DNA from: Flaccisagitta enflata
Taxonomy: Eukaryota; Chaetognatha; Sagittoidea; Aphragmophora
DNA: 64,000 bases
Direction of reading: 5' to 3'
NCBI GenBank assembly: GCA_965153355.1
Contig: OZ231127.1
Location: forward strand, 36,704,001-36,768,000
Position 1 is the first letter of the stretch, and every line of letters begins with the position of its first letter. The notes below the pieces were generated by a model. That model saw nothing but the letters and a program-made list of their open reading frames with translations, was not told the origin of the DNA and did no database searches. Below, piece after piece: positions 11,901 through 20,248 of this stretch. A program made the translations under genes and the position numbers.

Positions 11901-14900
11901 AGGTTAATTTATCAATCAAGGAGGTAGAATAGAAACCAAATTCCTCTTATCATTTGGTGTGGTCACTGTTGGTATCCACCACTCACGCCACGGGGGAGAC
12001 TTTCATAGGTCAAGAAAAATTCTCGGTCATAATGGGGAGTGGTTACTTTATCACTTTATACTAAAACAAAATTTTTTTATTTAAAAATTTTTTTCAAATG
12101 CCGTAAAATGCTGTAAAAAGACGTAAAAATGGCATAAAATAACACATAAGATGACGGTTGGCGTGTATTTCGGCATGAACGTGTCTTAGTGCCAAATAAT
12201 CATTGTTTGCCAATTTTTATACTATAGCGGCGGTTTTGAATCCAAAAAAACTCGTCAAAAATTTTATTTTTATGGCTTTTTACGGCATTTTACTGCACAA
12301 AATGTTACTAAATGATGACGAGTTGGCCTGTATTTATGCATGAATGTGTCTTAATGCCAGATTATCATTGTTTGCTTATTTTTTGAGCAAAGCGGCAATT
12401 TTAGACTAAAAAAACTTAAAAATGCCAATTTTAGGGCTTTTTACAGCATTTTACGGCATTTTAAAAAAAAATTTTGAGGCAAAAAAATTTTTGTTTTGGT
12501 ATGAAGTGATATAGTAAGCCTTCCTGAGGCCCAAACCAATCGCCATTATGACCGAGAATTTTTCTTGACCTATGAAAGCCTCCCCCGTGGCGTGCACTGC
12601 TTTCATTTGATTAAGCATTGCCTCATACAAAAATCTGAGGTACGCTGGGGTGATGTTATTCCACCCTCAAAACTATTTGTTTTAAGCTAGTGATAAAACA
12701 TGTATGTTCCAATCTCTGCATGGCTTCCATTTGACTACAGAGACTTTTGCTGGGGTTCAAGTCGGGATTGTCGCATAGACGCCTTAGGAAAGGATGAATG
12801 CCAAGATTTTAAACTGCGTCTGTAGAATTTGTGATGCACTTATCAATAGGAATGCAACAAATTTATGCATCATTTTTTTTGCTCTTTCTGAAAAGAGTAA
12901 CATTTTTCTTTTGCTTACCATTTCTAAACGGATTGAGCTACAACTTCCAGATTGGTGGCATCTTGTAGGAAATTCGCTGAAGTTTAAGAATCTCACAACT
13001 TTTGCGCAATCCGATGTTTCTAAGCTGAGTTATACCCCTTTCTCTCTGTAGGTATACTTATTTCTAAAATCGTACCTTGGGTATAAACCAATTTTTTCAT
13101 CCAGACTTTTTGAGACTCTTAAAACAGCCATAGACATTTTTTACGCTAAAATTTGGGCATTTTTGAAACTCTCAAAAATGGGAAAAATTAAAGATTTAGA
13201 GAAGTTATGGATGGAATTTCAAAAAAGCGCCTTGATGAAAAAATTTCTATTAATCTAAGATACAAACCACTACCCATAAGCAGTGGTGTAGGGTGCAGGG
13301 GGGTACTACAATTTTGGTCCCTCCACACCTCTTATAATGGTTCCTTTTGTAGTGTGAAGTATAACAAGCAACGACGTTTCTATAAAGCTTTTAACTTACC
13401 GATTAAAAACCTTTGAATTTTCTTCCTCTTTTTCGGGTCCTCCTGTTCGTCGATGTAGTGAAATGGTGCCTTACCCCACGCATCGTGTAGTCGCACGTCG
13501 CCGCCCGCGCTCACTATCGCCCGAAGGATGACCAAGCTTCCACTTCTGATTTTCCAATGGCAAACATACCCGTTACATACTCAGAGTGTACTGGGCGCCT
13601 AAGTTTATTGTGCCCGAAATGCTAGTTGTGCAATTGTGGTACATATTCGTGTATAATAGGATGATCCGTAGAGTACATTTTGAGCGGCTATAACGTCCGA
13701 TTCAATCATGACAAATAACCTGCAAGCTTCATGTACAGCGGTATGCCCGTTCGTAGATCGAAGATTCGGATCCGCGCCGTTCTCCAGAAGGAAGAGGGTC
13801 ACGTTCTGATGTCCATGGCGACAGGCGACCATCAGCGCTGACTCGCCTCGAGAGTTGCACCTGTCCACGTGCACCTGTTCAACATTATTCTTAGCGATTA
13901 ATTTTGGCTTACTAGAAGCGCATTTTCCCCAACCATCCTTCAAATCGCATAAATTACCCTAACCGACACCCCCAAACCACCCAAATACGAAAATCACCAT
14001 GTGTTGAGGTTCGCGTCTGTCCCTCCTTCAGGCTTTCTCCCCTCTTCCGCGAATCCGCCTCTTGCCTAGTGACCCCGTCCTTCCTCCCATCTTCCCTGTG
14101 TCCCTCTTTCCTCCCATCTTCCCTGTGTCTCTCTTTCCTCCCATCTTCCCTGTGTCTCTCTTTCCCCCAATCTTCCCTGTGTCTCTCTTTCCCCCCATCT
14201 CCCCTGTGTCTCTCTTTCCCCCCATCTTCCCTGTGTCTCTCTTTCCTCCCATCTTCCCTGTGTCTCTCTTTCCCCCATCTTCCCTGTGTCTCTCTTTCCC
14301 CCTATCTTCCCTGTGTCTCTCTTTCCCCCCATCTTCCCTGTGTCTCTCTTTCCCCCCATCTTCCCTGTGTCTCTCTTTCCCCCCATCTTCCCTGTGTCTC
14401 TCTTTCCCCCCATCTCCCCTGTGTCTCTCTTTCCCCCCATCTTCCCTGTGTCTCTCTTTCCCCCCATCTTCCCTGTGTCTCTCTTTCCTCCCATCTTCCC
14501 TGTGTCTCTCTTTCCTCCCATCTTCCCTGTGTATCTCTTTCCTCCCATCTTCCCTGTGTGTCTCTTTCCTCCCATCTTCCCTGTGTCTCTTTCCTCCCAT
14601 CTTCCCTGTGTGTCTCTTTCCTCCCATCTTCCCTGTGTCTCTTTCCTCCCATCTTCCCTGCGTCTCTTTCCTCCCATCTTCCCTGTGTCTCTTTCCTCCC
14701 ATCTTCCCTATGTCTCTTTCCTCCCATCTTCCCTGTGTCTCTCCTCCTTTCTTCCCTGTGTCTCTCTTTCCTCCCATCTTCCCTGTGTCTCTCTTTCCTC
14801 CCATCTTCCCTGTGTCTCTCTTTCCTCCCATCTTCCCTGTGTCTCTCTTTCCTCCCATCTTCCCTGTGTCTCTCTTTCCTCCCATCTTCCCTGTGTCTCT

Positions 14901-15837
14901 CTCCTCCCATCTTCCCTGTGTCTTTTTCCTTCAATCATCCCTGTCTTTTTCCTCCAATCATCCCTGTGTCTTTTTCCTCCCATCATCCCTGTGTCTTTCT
15001 CTCCTACCCTCCCTTTCCTTCCTTCCCTCCCTTTCCCGTCTCTTTCCTTCCTTCCTCCCCTTCCCTTTTCCGTCTCTTTCCTTCCTTCCCTTTCCCGTCT
15101 CTTTCCTTCCTTCTCTATCCCGTCTCTTTCCTTTCTTCCCTTTCTCGTCTCTTTCCTTTCTTCTCTTTCCTTTCTTCCCTTTCTCGTCTCTTTCCTTTCT
15201 TCCCTTTCCTTCCTTCCCTTTCCCGTCTCTTTCCTTCCATCCCTTTCCCGTCTCCTTCCTTCCATCCCTTTCCCGTTCCATCCCTTTCCCGTTTCTTTCC
15301 TTACCTTTCCCGTCTCTTTCCTTCTTTCCCGTCCCTTTCCCATCTCTTTCCTTCCCTTTCCCATCTCTTTCCTTCCCTTTCCCATCTCTTTCCTTCCCTT
15401 TTCCATCTCTTTCCTTCCCTTTTCCATCTCTTTCCTTCCCTTTCCCATCTCTTTCCTTCCTATCTCTTTCCTCCCTTTTTCTTTCCCGTCCCTTTCCTTC
15501 CCCCTGTTTCTTTCCTCCCCTTTCCTGTCTCCTTCCTCCCCTTGTTTCTTTCCTCCCCTTCCTTGTGTCTTCCCTCCCCCTCCAACACCGTCATTCTCCT
15601 CAAATGGTCATACACACCCCTCGCTCCACTATCATCTTCTTCAATAATCGCTTGTTCCCCGCGGCGGCAGCCTTGCAAAGTTGATCGCCAACATCCGACC
15701 TTGACGCGACACCGCCAAACTTGACGCCGACCGGCGGCAAAATGGACGTCTTGGATCCTGTGACCGACATGACGTCTCTCTCTCGAGCTCTTCTTTGATA
15801 ACCTCTAAGTTGCCTTTAGCATAGCGTAGTCCGGGAG
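235..15837 (-). CDS. TEX14-like ankyrin-repeat pseudokinase gene, partial, at least 9 exons
   Basis: In vertebrates TEX14 is a germ-cell intercellular-bridge protein that has N-terminal ankyrin repeats followed by an inactive kinase domain. Here a chain of minus-strand exons with compatible phases gives the same order: ankyrin repeats (13874-13400), a GKFY-type linker (4107-3869), an N-lobe with VTVK lysine (3315-3169), an alpha-C region LSQLHHPNVIQLMG (2957-2822), GSLFHIMHE and FLHARGIVHC (2580-2397), AKLTNFEY (1709-1600), YNWMAPELM and DVYGFFVTMWEFFTGNIPW (1485-1328) and a C-lobe end (351-235). The HRD catalytic loop reads VHCFVNS and DFG reads TNFEY, so catalytic Asp and metal-binding Asp are absent; TEX14 is degenerate at the same places. 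The closest recalled family is TEX14; TNNI3K and ILK fit less well (no NWxAPE plus LTNxEY pair). The C-terminal part, where vertebrate TEX14 binds CEP55, would lie left of the window. The start codon was not found. Confidence 0.82.
378..1003 (+). mobile_element. GC-rich asymmetric-TIR element (family F2, type A)
   Basis: The 5' head (GTGGTCAGCGGTACCCG, then CCCTGC) is followed by GCAGGGCAGCGGCCCCGAAG at about 441. The 3' end is the reverse complement (CTTCGGGGCCGCTGCCC) plus AAAAAA at 983-1003. The interior has a 'gccacggtg' repeat shared with 49541-50000 and an AT-rich imperfect palindrome of 'ggcccaaatctaagca' units at 690-870. Confidence 0.7.
1262..1322. repeat. 19-bp tandem repeat in a TEX14-like intron
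   Basis: Three to four copies of TTCCAGTTGTAACACAGGA, immediately downstream (in gene sense) of the donor at 1327. Confidence 0.8.
1328..1485 (-). CDS. TEX14-like exon: APE motif and alpha-F region
   Basis: 158 bp. The acceptor is TTTGTTATTTAG/AGCCC and the donor AACAAG/GTATGG. It encodes EPGSAYNWMAPELM, then VDVYGFFVTMWEFFTGNIPW. The kinase APE motif and the structural Asp of alpha-F are kept. Tyr-Asn-Trp directly before the APE motif is the arrangement I recall from TEX14. The intron just after it carries four close copies of a 19-base unit (TTCCAGTTGTAACACAGGA) at 1262-1322. Confidence 0.85.
1600..1709 (-). CDS. TEX14-like exon: degenerate DFG region
   Basis: The exon starts after CTCCAG and ends at ACAAAG/GTGATG. 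It encodes SIQMVNQFCAKLTNFEYAF followed by a Ser-rich stretch. LTNFEY stands where an active kinase has DFG, so the metal-binding Asp is missing. A second AG seven bases downstream (CATTCAG) would give a stop in frame, which is why the upstream acceptor was chosen. Confidence 0.8.
2198..2371. mobile_element. Mariner-type miniature element, 174 bp
   Basis: Terminal inverted repeats CAGTTGAATCCCGCTCCGAC and, reversed, CAGTTGAACCCCGCTCCATC, flanked by TA on both sides (2196-2197, 2372-2373). It has no ORF. It lies in the TEX14-like intron between 2397 and 1709. Confidence 0.8.
2397..2580 (-). CDS. TEX14-like exon: hinge to catalytic-loop remnant
   Basis: The acceptor is CCAATGTACAG/GTATC and the donor CTCACAG/GTTTTT. 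It encodes MVVLQERIHRGSLFHIMHE, an alpha-E helix KIMAQIAEGLSFLHARG and IVHCFVNS. The kinase HRD triad is replaced by His-Cys-Phe, so no catalytic Asp remains. The entry phase (one base from the previous exon) agrees with the exon at 2957-2822. Confidence 0.85.
2822..2957 (-). CDS. TEX14-like exon: alpha-C helix and beta-4
   Basis: 136 bp. The acceptor is CTCCTTCTTAG/GTGGAG and the donor GGCGCCG/GTTAGT. It encodes VEVLSQLHHPNVIQLMGVS and then an acidic loop with PDYDDIYEGLANIRAG. An internal GGGGTAAGT could act as an earlier donor, but only the longer exon keeps phase with the next one. The loop is longer than the equivalent in vertebrate TEX14 as I recall it. Confidence 0.8.
3169..3315 (-). 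CDS. TEX14-like exon: N-lobe with VTVK lysine
   Basis: 147 bp, 49 codons, phase 0 to 0, donor CACGAG/GTAGTA. It encodes DGPTYESGHLMVMETMFW and, further on, VTVKRLH followed by LVDLLIHE. The Lys of VTVK is the usual beta-3 ATP-contact Lys, but a glycine-rich loop is not evident. The acceptor (ACGATGAG/GACGGG) has a weak pyrimidine tract, so the start is less certain than the end. Confidence 0.75.
3397..3811 (+). mobile_element. Hairpin-ended short element (family F1), long copy
   Basis: The head is AAGGCCGTATACGCGGCTAC with motif AGTCGCGAGCGGGTGGGCAG. The 3' end is TAGAGTCGCGTGCACGACTA after a CCGATCGAC tract. A second hairpin end (AGATGCGAGGACGCATCT plus A tail) lies inside at 3691-3712, so two elements may be nested. 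Confidence 0.6.
3869..4107 (-). CDS. TEX14-like exon: linker with GKFY motif
   Basis: 239 bp. The acceptor is CTGTTAAG/ATTTG and the probable donor TTTTAT/GTTATG. It encodes KYSAIGGLAVYAS, a basic stretch, then SLGYGKFYFGAYRSGF. The Gly-x-Gly-Lys-Phe-Tyr motif between the ankyrin repeats and the kinase domain is a TEX14 trait in my recollection. It joins in phase (1+2) with the ankyrin exon at 13545-13400 across a 9.3-kb intron. The 3' end is the least certain boundary. Confidence 0.7.
4740..4900 (+). mobile_element. F2 element type B, left part, interrupted
   Basis: It starts with the head TCAGCGGCATCCATGCCCTG, then GCAGGGCAGCGGCCTCGAAG and the type-B segment GTCGATGACCTATGCTTTCA. It is cut at 4900 by the Helentron-like insertion; its right part is at 11506-11722. 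Confidence 0.65.
4901..5232 (-). mobile_element. Short deleted copy of the Helentron-like element
   Basis: It shares its first 86 bases with 5233-5318 (one mismatch) and its last 41 bases with 11465-11505. It is joined head-to-tail to the long copy with no spacer at 5232/5233. Such end-to-end joints are known for rolling-circle Helitron-type elements. Confidence 0.65.
4904..4928. other. Predicted terminal stem-loop of the Helentron-like element
   Basis: TTAATATC, an 8-base loop CCGTCCGT, then GATAGTTAA: an eight-pair stem with one bulged G. The same structure recurs at 5236-5260. Confidence 0.6.
5583..6170. repeat. Irregular CACATGTGAATA repeats
   Basis: Many scattered copies of ACACATGTGAATA inside the Helentron-like element. 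The small minus-strand ORFs here are reading-frame by-products of the repeat. Confidence 0.6.
6270..7640. repeat. 17-bp minisatellite (CCAATCCAGCGAGGGTG)
   Basis: About 80 tandem units of 17 bp, very regular between 6700 and 7150, with sub-blocks GAGGGTG, AAGGGTG, GAGGGCT and then CCGATCCAGCGAGGGCT. Because 17 is not a multiple of 3, every frame is open on both strands with a 17-residue protein period; these ORFs are not considered genes. Confidence 0.95.
7860..8580. repeat. 17- to 20-bp minisatellite (ACCCAAATCCAGCGGCGGCG)
   Basis: Tandem units of 20 bp in the middle (8100-8380), 17 bp at the sides. It shares the core AATCCAGCG with the preceding 17-bp array, so both probably descend from one unit. 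Degenerate units continue to about 8790. Confidence 0.95.
9115..10000. repeat. 258-bp tandem repeat with CGGAATCACCGATGC core
   Basis: About three to four diverged copies; for instance TTCTAGGAATCAATT recurs 258 bp apart (9491, 9749). Each copy contains several GCTCGG...ACCGATGC words, the same core as in the array at 10690-11160. Confidence 0.8.
10690..11160. repeat. Tandem repeat GCTCGGCAAGAACCGATGCA
   Basis: Units of about 39 bp at 11000-11150 (TGTTCGCTCGGCAAGAACCG, then ATGCACAACTTCCAA) and longer units of about 130 bp upstream that add CACACGTCCAGAGGACCAAC. Confidence 0.85.
11506..11722 (+). mobile_element. F2 element type B, right part
   Basis: Degenerate 20-bp GAGGCTGGGATTTAGGCCTC units, then AGCATATACGGAGCCGCTGC, CC and AAAAG. 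It completes the element begun at 4740. Confidence 0.6.
11984..12594. mobile_element. Palindromic TIR element, 611 bp, 4-bp target duplication
   Basis: Inverted ends of at least 52 bp (CACGCCACGGGGGAGACTTT at 11984; its complement ends at 12594) with one mismatch. CACT flanks both sides. The interior has two direct copies of a segment of about 110 bp with ATGAACGTGTCTTAGTGCCA. No coding capacity. Confidence 0.75.
12600..13395. other. AT-rich intron sequence without recognisable features
   Basis: Part of the TEX14-like 9.3-kb intron. Short ORFs at 12784-13051 and 13207-13416 have no recognisable similarity. Confidence 0.5.
13400..13545 (-). CDS. TEX14-like exon: third ankyrin repeat
   Basis: The acceptor is GGAAAATCAG/AAGTGG and the strong donor TTAATCG/GTAAGT. 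It encodes SGSLVILRAIVSAGGDVRLHD, an ankyrin helix pair followed by the GGDxRLHD signature recalled from TEX14, then WGKAPFHYIDEQEDPKKRKK. The phase (2+1) matches the preceding ankyrin exon exactly. Confidence 0.8.
13720..13874 (-). CDS. TEX14-like exon: ankyrin repeats
   Basis: 155 bp, donor GCTTGCAG/GTTATT. It encodes VHVDRCNSRGESALMVAC, then RHGHQNVTLFLLENGADPN and HTAVHEACR. This is a canonical ankyrin pattern (GxxALMVAxxxGHxxVxxxLLxxGADPN). Several AGs lie near the 5' end; 13874 was chosen because it begins at the conserved Val-Asp and keeps phase 0. An earlier acceptor near 13905 is possible. Confidence 0.8.
14060..15000. repeat. 27-bp pyrimidine minisatellite
   Basis: About 33 units of CCCATCTTCCCTGTGTCTCT plus CTTTCCT. 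Because 27 is a multiple of 3, frames stay open for hundreds of codons on both strands; the translations (PPIFPVSLF and its reverse) are pure repeat. It lies in a TEX14-like intron. Confidence 0.95.
15000..15580. repeat. CTTTCC-rich tandem repeat
   Basis: Degenerate 21- to 25-bp units CCCTTTCCCATCTCTTTCCTT continuing from the 27-bp array with a gradual change of unit. Confidence 0.9.
15770..15837 (-). CDS. Possible first ankyrin-region exon of the TEX14-like gene
   Basis: The minus strand reads RYAKGNLEVIKEELERETSC, which resembles the first ankyrin helix pair of TEX14 (Gly-Asn, then Val-x-Lys-Ile). It lies upstream of the ankyrin exons in the right order. The acceptor (CATTAAG/CTCCC) is weak and no good donor was found, so the ends are approximate and the call is tentative. 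Confidence 0.4.
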
Positions 15838-16710
15838 CTTAATGGCTCGTTTAGAAAGAAGAAGTAAATCAAGGTAGTTCGCATTTCTCAGTTTATCAAG
15901 TTCGACGGCGTTTGTACCTGCACCAATGAGAGGAAGGGTAGAAGCAGAAGCATTAGACTACAAAAAGGTGTTAAAAGGAACCAAAAGGAAACCAGTAACT
16001 TGGGATTACAACGATGCGGACGGGCGAAGAAGGCCATGTGGTCCTCCTGCGGGACAGATTAAGGGGCTCAGGGATGACGGAGGCTGGTGTAGTATCGCAT
16101 GAAAAAATGCTTACGTCCGGCCGGCTCCTACCCCTAAACCAAAAACTCGTTAAAAACGCTAAAAAAAGTCCGGTCCTCTCCTACACGTAAGCCGAAGTTA
16201 GAACCGATGAAACGATGAAAAATGGTAGGGCAAAGGTGTCGCGCTTTTTTTTTTTTTCTTTTTTTTTAGATTTTCAGATTTTTTTTTAGATGCTCTAAAT
16301 CTTTTGTTATTTTCTTCTTTTGGTGGAGCGGGATATTTTTGTTAAAGTCGGTAGGTGGCAGCATTGTTCCTTTTCCTCCTTCCCGCTCGTTATGAAACGA
16401 AAAGACAAATCCAAACTTTTTCGGGATAACAAAAAGCAGGCCTGTATATTCTTGAGTTCCCCCCCCCGGTGGGGGGGGGGGAAATCAAAGGGTTTGAAGA
16501 TGGGGAAGGAAATGAAAAGGGGAAAAAAGAGAAAAAAAAAAGAAATTTGGGGAAAATATAACTTTTTATAGTACCAAATCATAAAACTCAATTAGTAAAA
16601 CCTAATTTGGTAATCTTTGGGAATTCAATCAGGTGCACTTGTTTTTTCCCCGCAAGGGCAAATCTTTAATTCAAGTGCACTCGAGTTAAAACATACAATA
16701 CCAAGTCTAC

Positions 16711-16800
16711 GCCTTGCCCTAAATCTATCTATAACCCAACCTTATCCCTAACCCTAAAACCCACCTCATCCCTAACCCTAACCCTACCCTTAACCCTAAA
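16711..16800. repeat. Degenerate interstitial telomere-like repeat (CCCTAA)n
   Basis: Contains CCCTAACCCTAACCCTACCC and CTTAACCCTAAAAC with imperfect flanking units. It fits the TTAGGG animal telomere motif. Confidence 0.6.
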
Positions 16801-17039
16801 ACACTACCCGCGTAAAAACACTTTAAAACAAAAGACACGGATTGAAATCCCTAACATAACCCACAAGGTAACACTATTTAAACCTTAACTACATAGTTTT
16901 ATTGCTGTATGGGGACGAAAATCATAGATATAAAAACACGATGCGACGCGTCGCGGGGAAGAAAATCAAAGGCGGGGGGGGGGGGGGGAAATCAAAAGCG
17001 ACTCAAGAATATACACCCCTGACAAAAAGAGAAGGCAAC

Positions 17040-17245
17040 AATCATCAAACTCAGTGGCCAAGTTGGTAACTAGGTTACCAGATTTGGTAACCTTGGAGGG
17101 TTCCCTAGTAACCTGGAGAAGCATCTGGTAACTTATTAATTTGTTTGGTAACTTATCAGAATATTGTTTGGTAACTTTGGTAACTTGGGGCAAAAATCTG
17201 GTAACTTTGGTAACCTGGGAAAAAAAATTTGGTAATTTTTAGTCT
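17040..17245. repeat. Irregular TTTGGTAACTTGG repeat
   Basis: About a dozen GGTAAC words spaced 12-25 bp apart. It is followed at 17320-17480 by a related-looking TTNNGGTACTTNGGG series. Confidence 0.6.
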
Positions 17246-17509
17246 CATGCACGTGACTACACCTTGCTGTATCAGTTGATCTGTAGGTCCGTCCATAACA
17301 TTTTTTAAATTTTGACTTCTTAAGGTAATTTTAGATAATTTATGGTATTTAAAGGTACTTTGGGGTACTTCAGGGCACTTTAGGGTACTTAAATTACTCT
17401 AGATACTTATGGTGCGTTTGGGTAATTTCTGGTATTTTTGGGTGTTTTTGGATATTTTTGGTAATTTTCAGGTGTTTTGGGGAATTTTAGTATGACATTG
17501 TATCGCATC

Positions 17510-17617
17510 TAGGGATGTGGAAGCGATTGACCGCTTCAATTTAGAGGATGGGATAGCTACTAGTATTTGAACTGTAAAATGGAAGCGGCATTAAAATTAA
17601 CCGCTTCCACATCCCTA
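17510..17617. mobile_element. hAT-type miniature element, 108 bp
   Basis: TIR TAGGGATGTGGAAGCG at both ends with a perfect 8-bp duplication ATCGCATC (17502-17509, 17618-17625). A relative lies at 46808-46943. Confidence 0.9.
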
Positions 17618-17709
17618 ATCGCATCATATCGATATTGTATAGATATCATTTGGATATTGTATTGATATTGTATCAATACATATTGCTTGGCCTTGGTGAG
17701 GAGGAGGAG

Positions 17710-19168
17710 TGAACCACCCTACTTATGGGTGTTTTTCATACTTAGTTGATTTTAGCTTCAAATCTCCACTAGTTATTGGACTACTACTGAAATGTTTGCC
17801 ACATAGACTCCCAATAGCATCATTTTTTCTAAGAAACAGTCAAATTACACAAGTTCCTACCCTCTTACACTCTTTTTTAGCTAAATTCATGAAAATCCTC
17901 AAAATCACAACACATCTTCGGTGGGTGCTCCAACACCTAAGCAATCGAAGAAAAGTCCTAACCTATACATCACAACACATCTCACCACAGGGTGAAAGGA
18001 TTCTGAGCTTTAATGCACAATCTTTGCACGTAAAGTATTTTTAACTAGTGAACGATCGGCGTTAGGATATTTTATCACAAATATCACATAACAATAATTC
18101 CAGTCTCAACGCCAGCTGAAAATGACTTGAGGTTAACGGGCCTGGTGTCAAACCATAGCCTGACATCTAGTAAAGGTTAGGAGAAAATATCCCCTAGGTC
18201 GACTACCAGTTCAACAGACAAAAAGACAATGACGGCCACGATGTAGAGAAATCGCGAATTTCTCTGTGATAAGCACTCTTTAAACAGATGGACCCGAAAC
18301 AAAAAAAAATTTTGATTGAATTTACCTGTCCAGTAGGACCTAGTGAACTTAAAAACAGCATTCAAATCCATATTCAGTCAAAAAATATTGAAAAAAATCA
18401 GCAAAAATGTTAAAAACGGCAAGTTTTTCTGTGTGGCATACTTGCGTTTTGCGTGTTTTTAATGTTTTTTGACTCAATTTTTTTATCAAAGTACTTGAAA
18501 ACCACTTGGGAGTATTCAGAGCAATCTAAAATATCATATCCTACCTTAAAAACCTAATTTTTGAAAAAAAATTACTCATGACCTTTTCCCTTTAAGGAGT
18601 GAACCACCCTACTTATGGGTGTTTTTCATACTTAGTTGATTTTAGCTTCAAATCTCCACTAGTTATTGGACTACTACTGAAATGTTTGCCACATGGACTC
18701 CCAATAGCATCATTTTTTCTAAGAAACAGTCAAATTACACAAGTTCCTACCCTCTTACACTCTTTTTTAGCTAAATTCATGAAAATCCTCAAAATCACAA
18801 CACATCTTCGGTGGGTGCTCCAACACCTAAGCAATCGAAGAAAAGTCCTAACCTATACATCACAACACATCTCACCACAGGGTGAAAGGATTCTGAGCTT
18901 TAATGCACAATCTTTGCACGTAAAGTATTTTTAACTAGTGAACGATCGGCGTTAGGATATTTTATCACAAATATCACATAACAATAATTCCAGTCTCAAC
19001 GCCAGCTGAAAATGACTTGAGGTTAACGGGCCTGGTGTCAAACCATAGCCTGACATCTAGTAAAGGTTAGGAGAAAATATCCCCTAGGTCGACTACCAGT
19101 TCAACAGACAAAAAGACAATGACGGCCACGATGTAGAGAAATCGCGAATTTCTCTGTGATAAGCACTC
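17710..19168. mobile_element. LTR-like pair of 569-bp direct repeats around 321 bp
   Basis: 17706-18278 and 18596-19168 are 573-bp direct repeats differing at one seen position (CATAGACT/CATGGACT). GGAG precedes the first copy and follows the second, as a 4-bp target duplication would. The repeat starts TGAACC and ends AGCACTC, so it lacks the canonical CA end. The spacer (18279-18595) has no protein domain. A terminal-repeat retrotransposon in miniature or a recent segmental duplication are both possible. Confidence 0.5.
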
Positions 19169-19365
19169 GGAGGGACATTTTTAACATTTTTTACAGTGGC
19201 ACCCATGTTTTTACTCTTCCTTGTGTCATTTTCAGAGGCACGCGACTGTTGCCCTCTTGAGCTTGTTGACATGATCTGAAGAAATAATTTTGAATTTTTT
19301 TTATAAATCATTTTTTTGAGAGTCTTATTATTCACCATGCGTATGTCACTACAACATTCTCTTTT

Positions 19366-19545
19366 TTAGTCTTAGTTGCGTGCTAATCGACTCTACATCC
19401 CGCTGTGTTGGTCCGTCAGTTGGTTGGTCGGTCCCCTTTTGACTTTTTCGGCGTTTTTGAGCATACGGCTCCTGCCCAGATGCCCTAGTGACCTTCTCCA
19501 GCACTGCTCCTGCCTACCCGCACGCAACTAGGGTAGCCGTGCATC
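19366..19545 (-). mobile_element. F1 hairpin-ended element
   Basis: Minus strand: head AACAAGGCCAGATGCACGGC, motif GTTGCGTGC, 3' arm GCACGCAAC. The arm is a perfect complement of the motif although the local hairpin stem is broken (GTCGATTA). A (CT)n tract abuts the head. Confidence 0.75.
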
Positions 19546-19550
19546 TGGCC

Positions 19551-19555
<5 letters not shown>

Positions 19556-19644
<89 letters not shown>
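19556..19644. repeat. (CT)n microsatellite
   Basis: About 44 uninterrupted CT units. Confidence 0.99.
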
Positions 19645-19647
<3 letters not shown>

Positions 19648-20092
19648 TTACTTTTTGTGTCCCTTTCTATCAGTGTGTCCTCTCACTCTCTCAGATGGCT
19701 GTTTCCTGTTTCACACAAAAGAATTGTATTTCCATTAAAAGCAGAAGTGTTTATTCATTGTGGACAAGAAATTTTAGATCAAATTTGTTATAGATGTCTC
19801 TTGTGGGGTAGGTAAGGGTGGGAGGGATGGGGTGAAATATGGTTTGATCATCTATTAATTCAATTTGTAAATCTAATGGCTCCTAACCTAAACCCAATAT
19901 TACCCCCACAGCCAGTAACATTAAACCCACCATAACTTCTTATCTTATACCAACTACCCCTCACTACCCCTCACTAACTCACGTGAGACATCTCTAATAA
20001 ATTTTAACCGAAATTTTACACATTGCTGTGCTGGTTCCTTTGTGTGTCTATCAATCCACTTATTGATGCATCCATCAGTCCATCCATAACAT

Positions 20093-20228
20093 TTTTTGTC
20101 GCGGATACGCGACTAAGCTACTCATTGGTCTGTCGGTCCATCCATATGTCACAAAGTTGTTTTTCAAGGTTTCCGTTCCTGCCCACCCGTCCGCAACTAA
20201 TGCTGCCGTATATACGGCCCTGTTAAAA
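20093..20228 (-). mobile_element. F1 hairpin-ended element
   Basis: Minus strand: head AACAGGGCCGTATATACGGC, motif GTTGCGGAC, 3' hairpin GTCGCGTATCCGCGAC followed by A residues. Confidence 0.7.
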
Positions 20229-20248
20229 TACTGGTTTTCCTTTGTCCT

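Noticed and set aside
14028-15724. 540- and 551-codon ORFs and their antisense counterparts
   Set aside because: Pure 27-bp repeat translations, three frames at once; not a protein gene.
17709-18044. 111-codon ORF in each copy of the 573-bp direct repeat
   Set aside because: Conserved only because the copies are nearly identical; no family resemblance.
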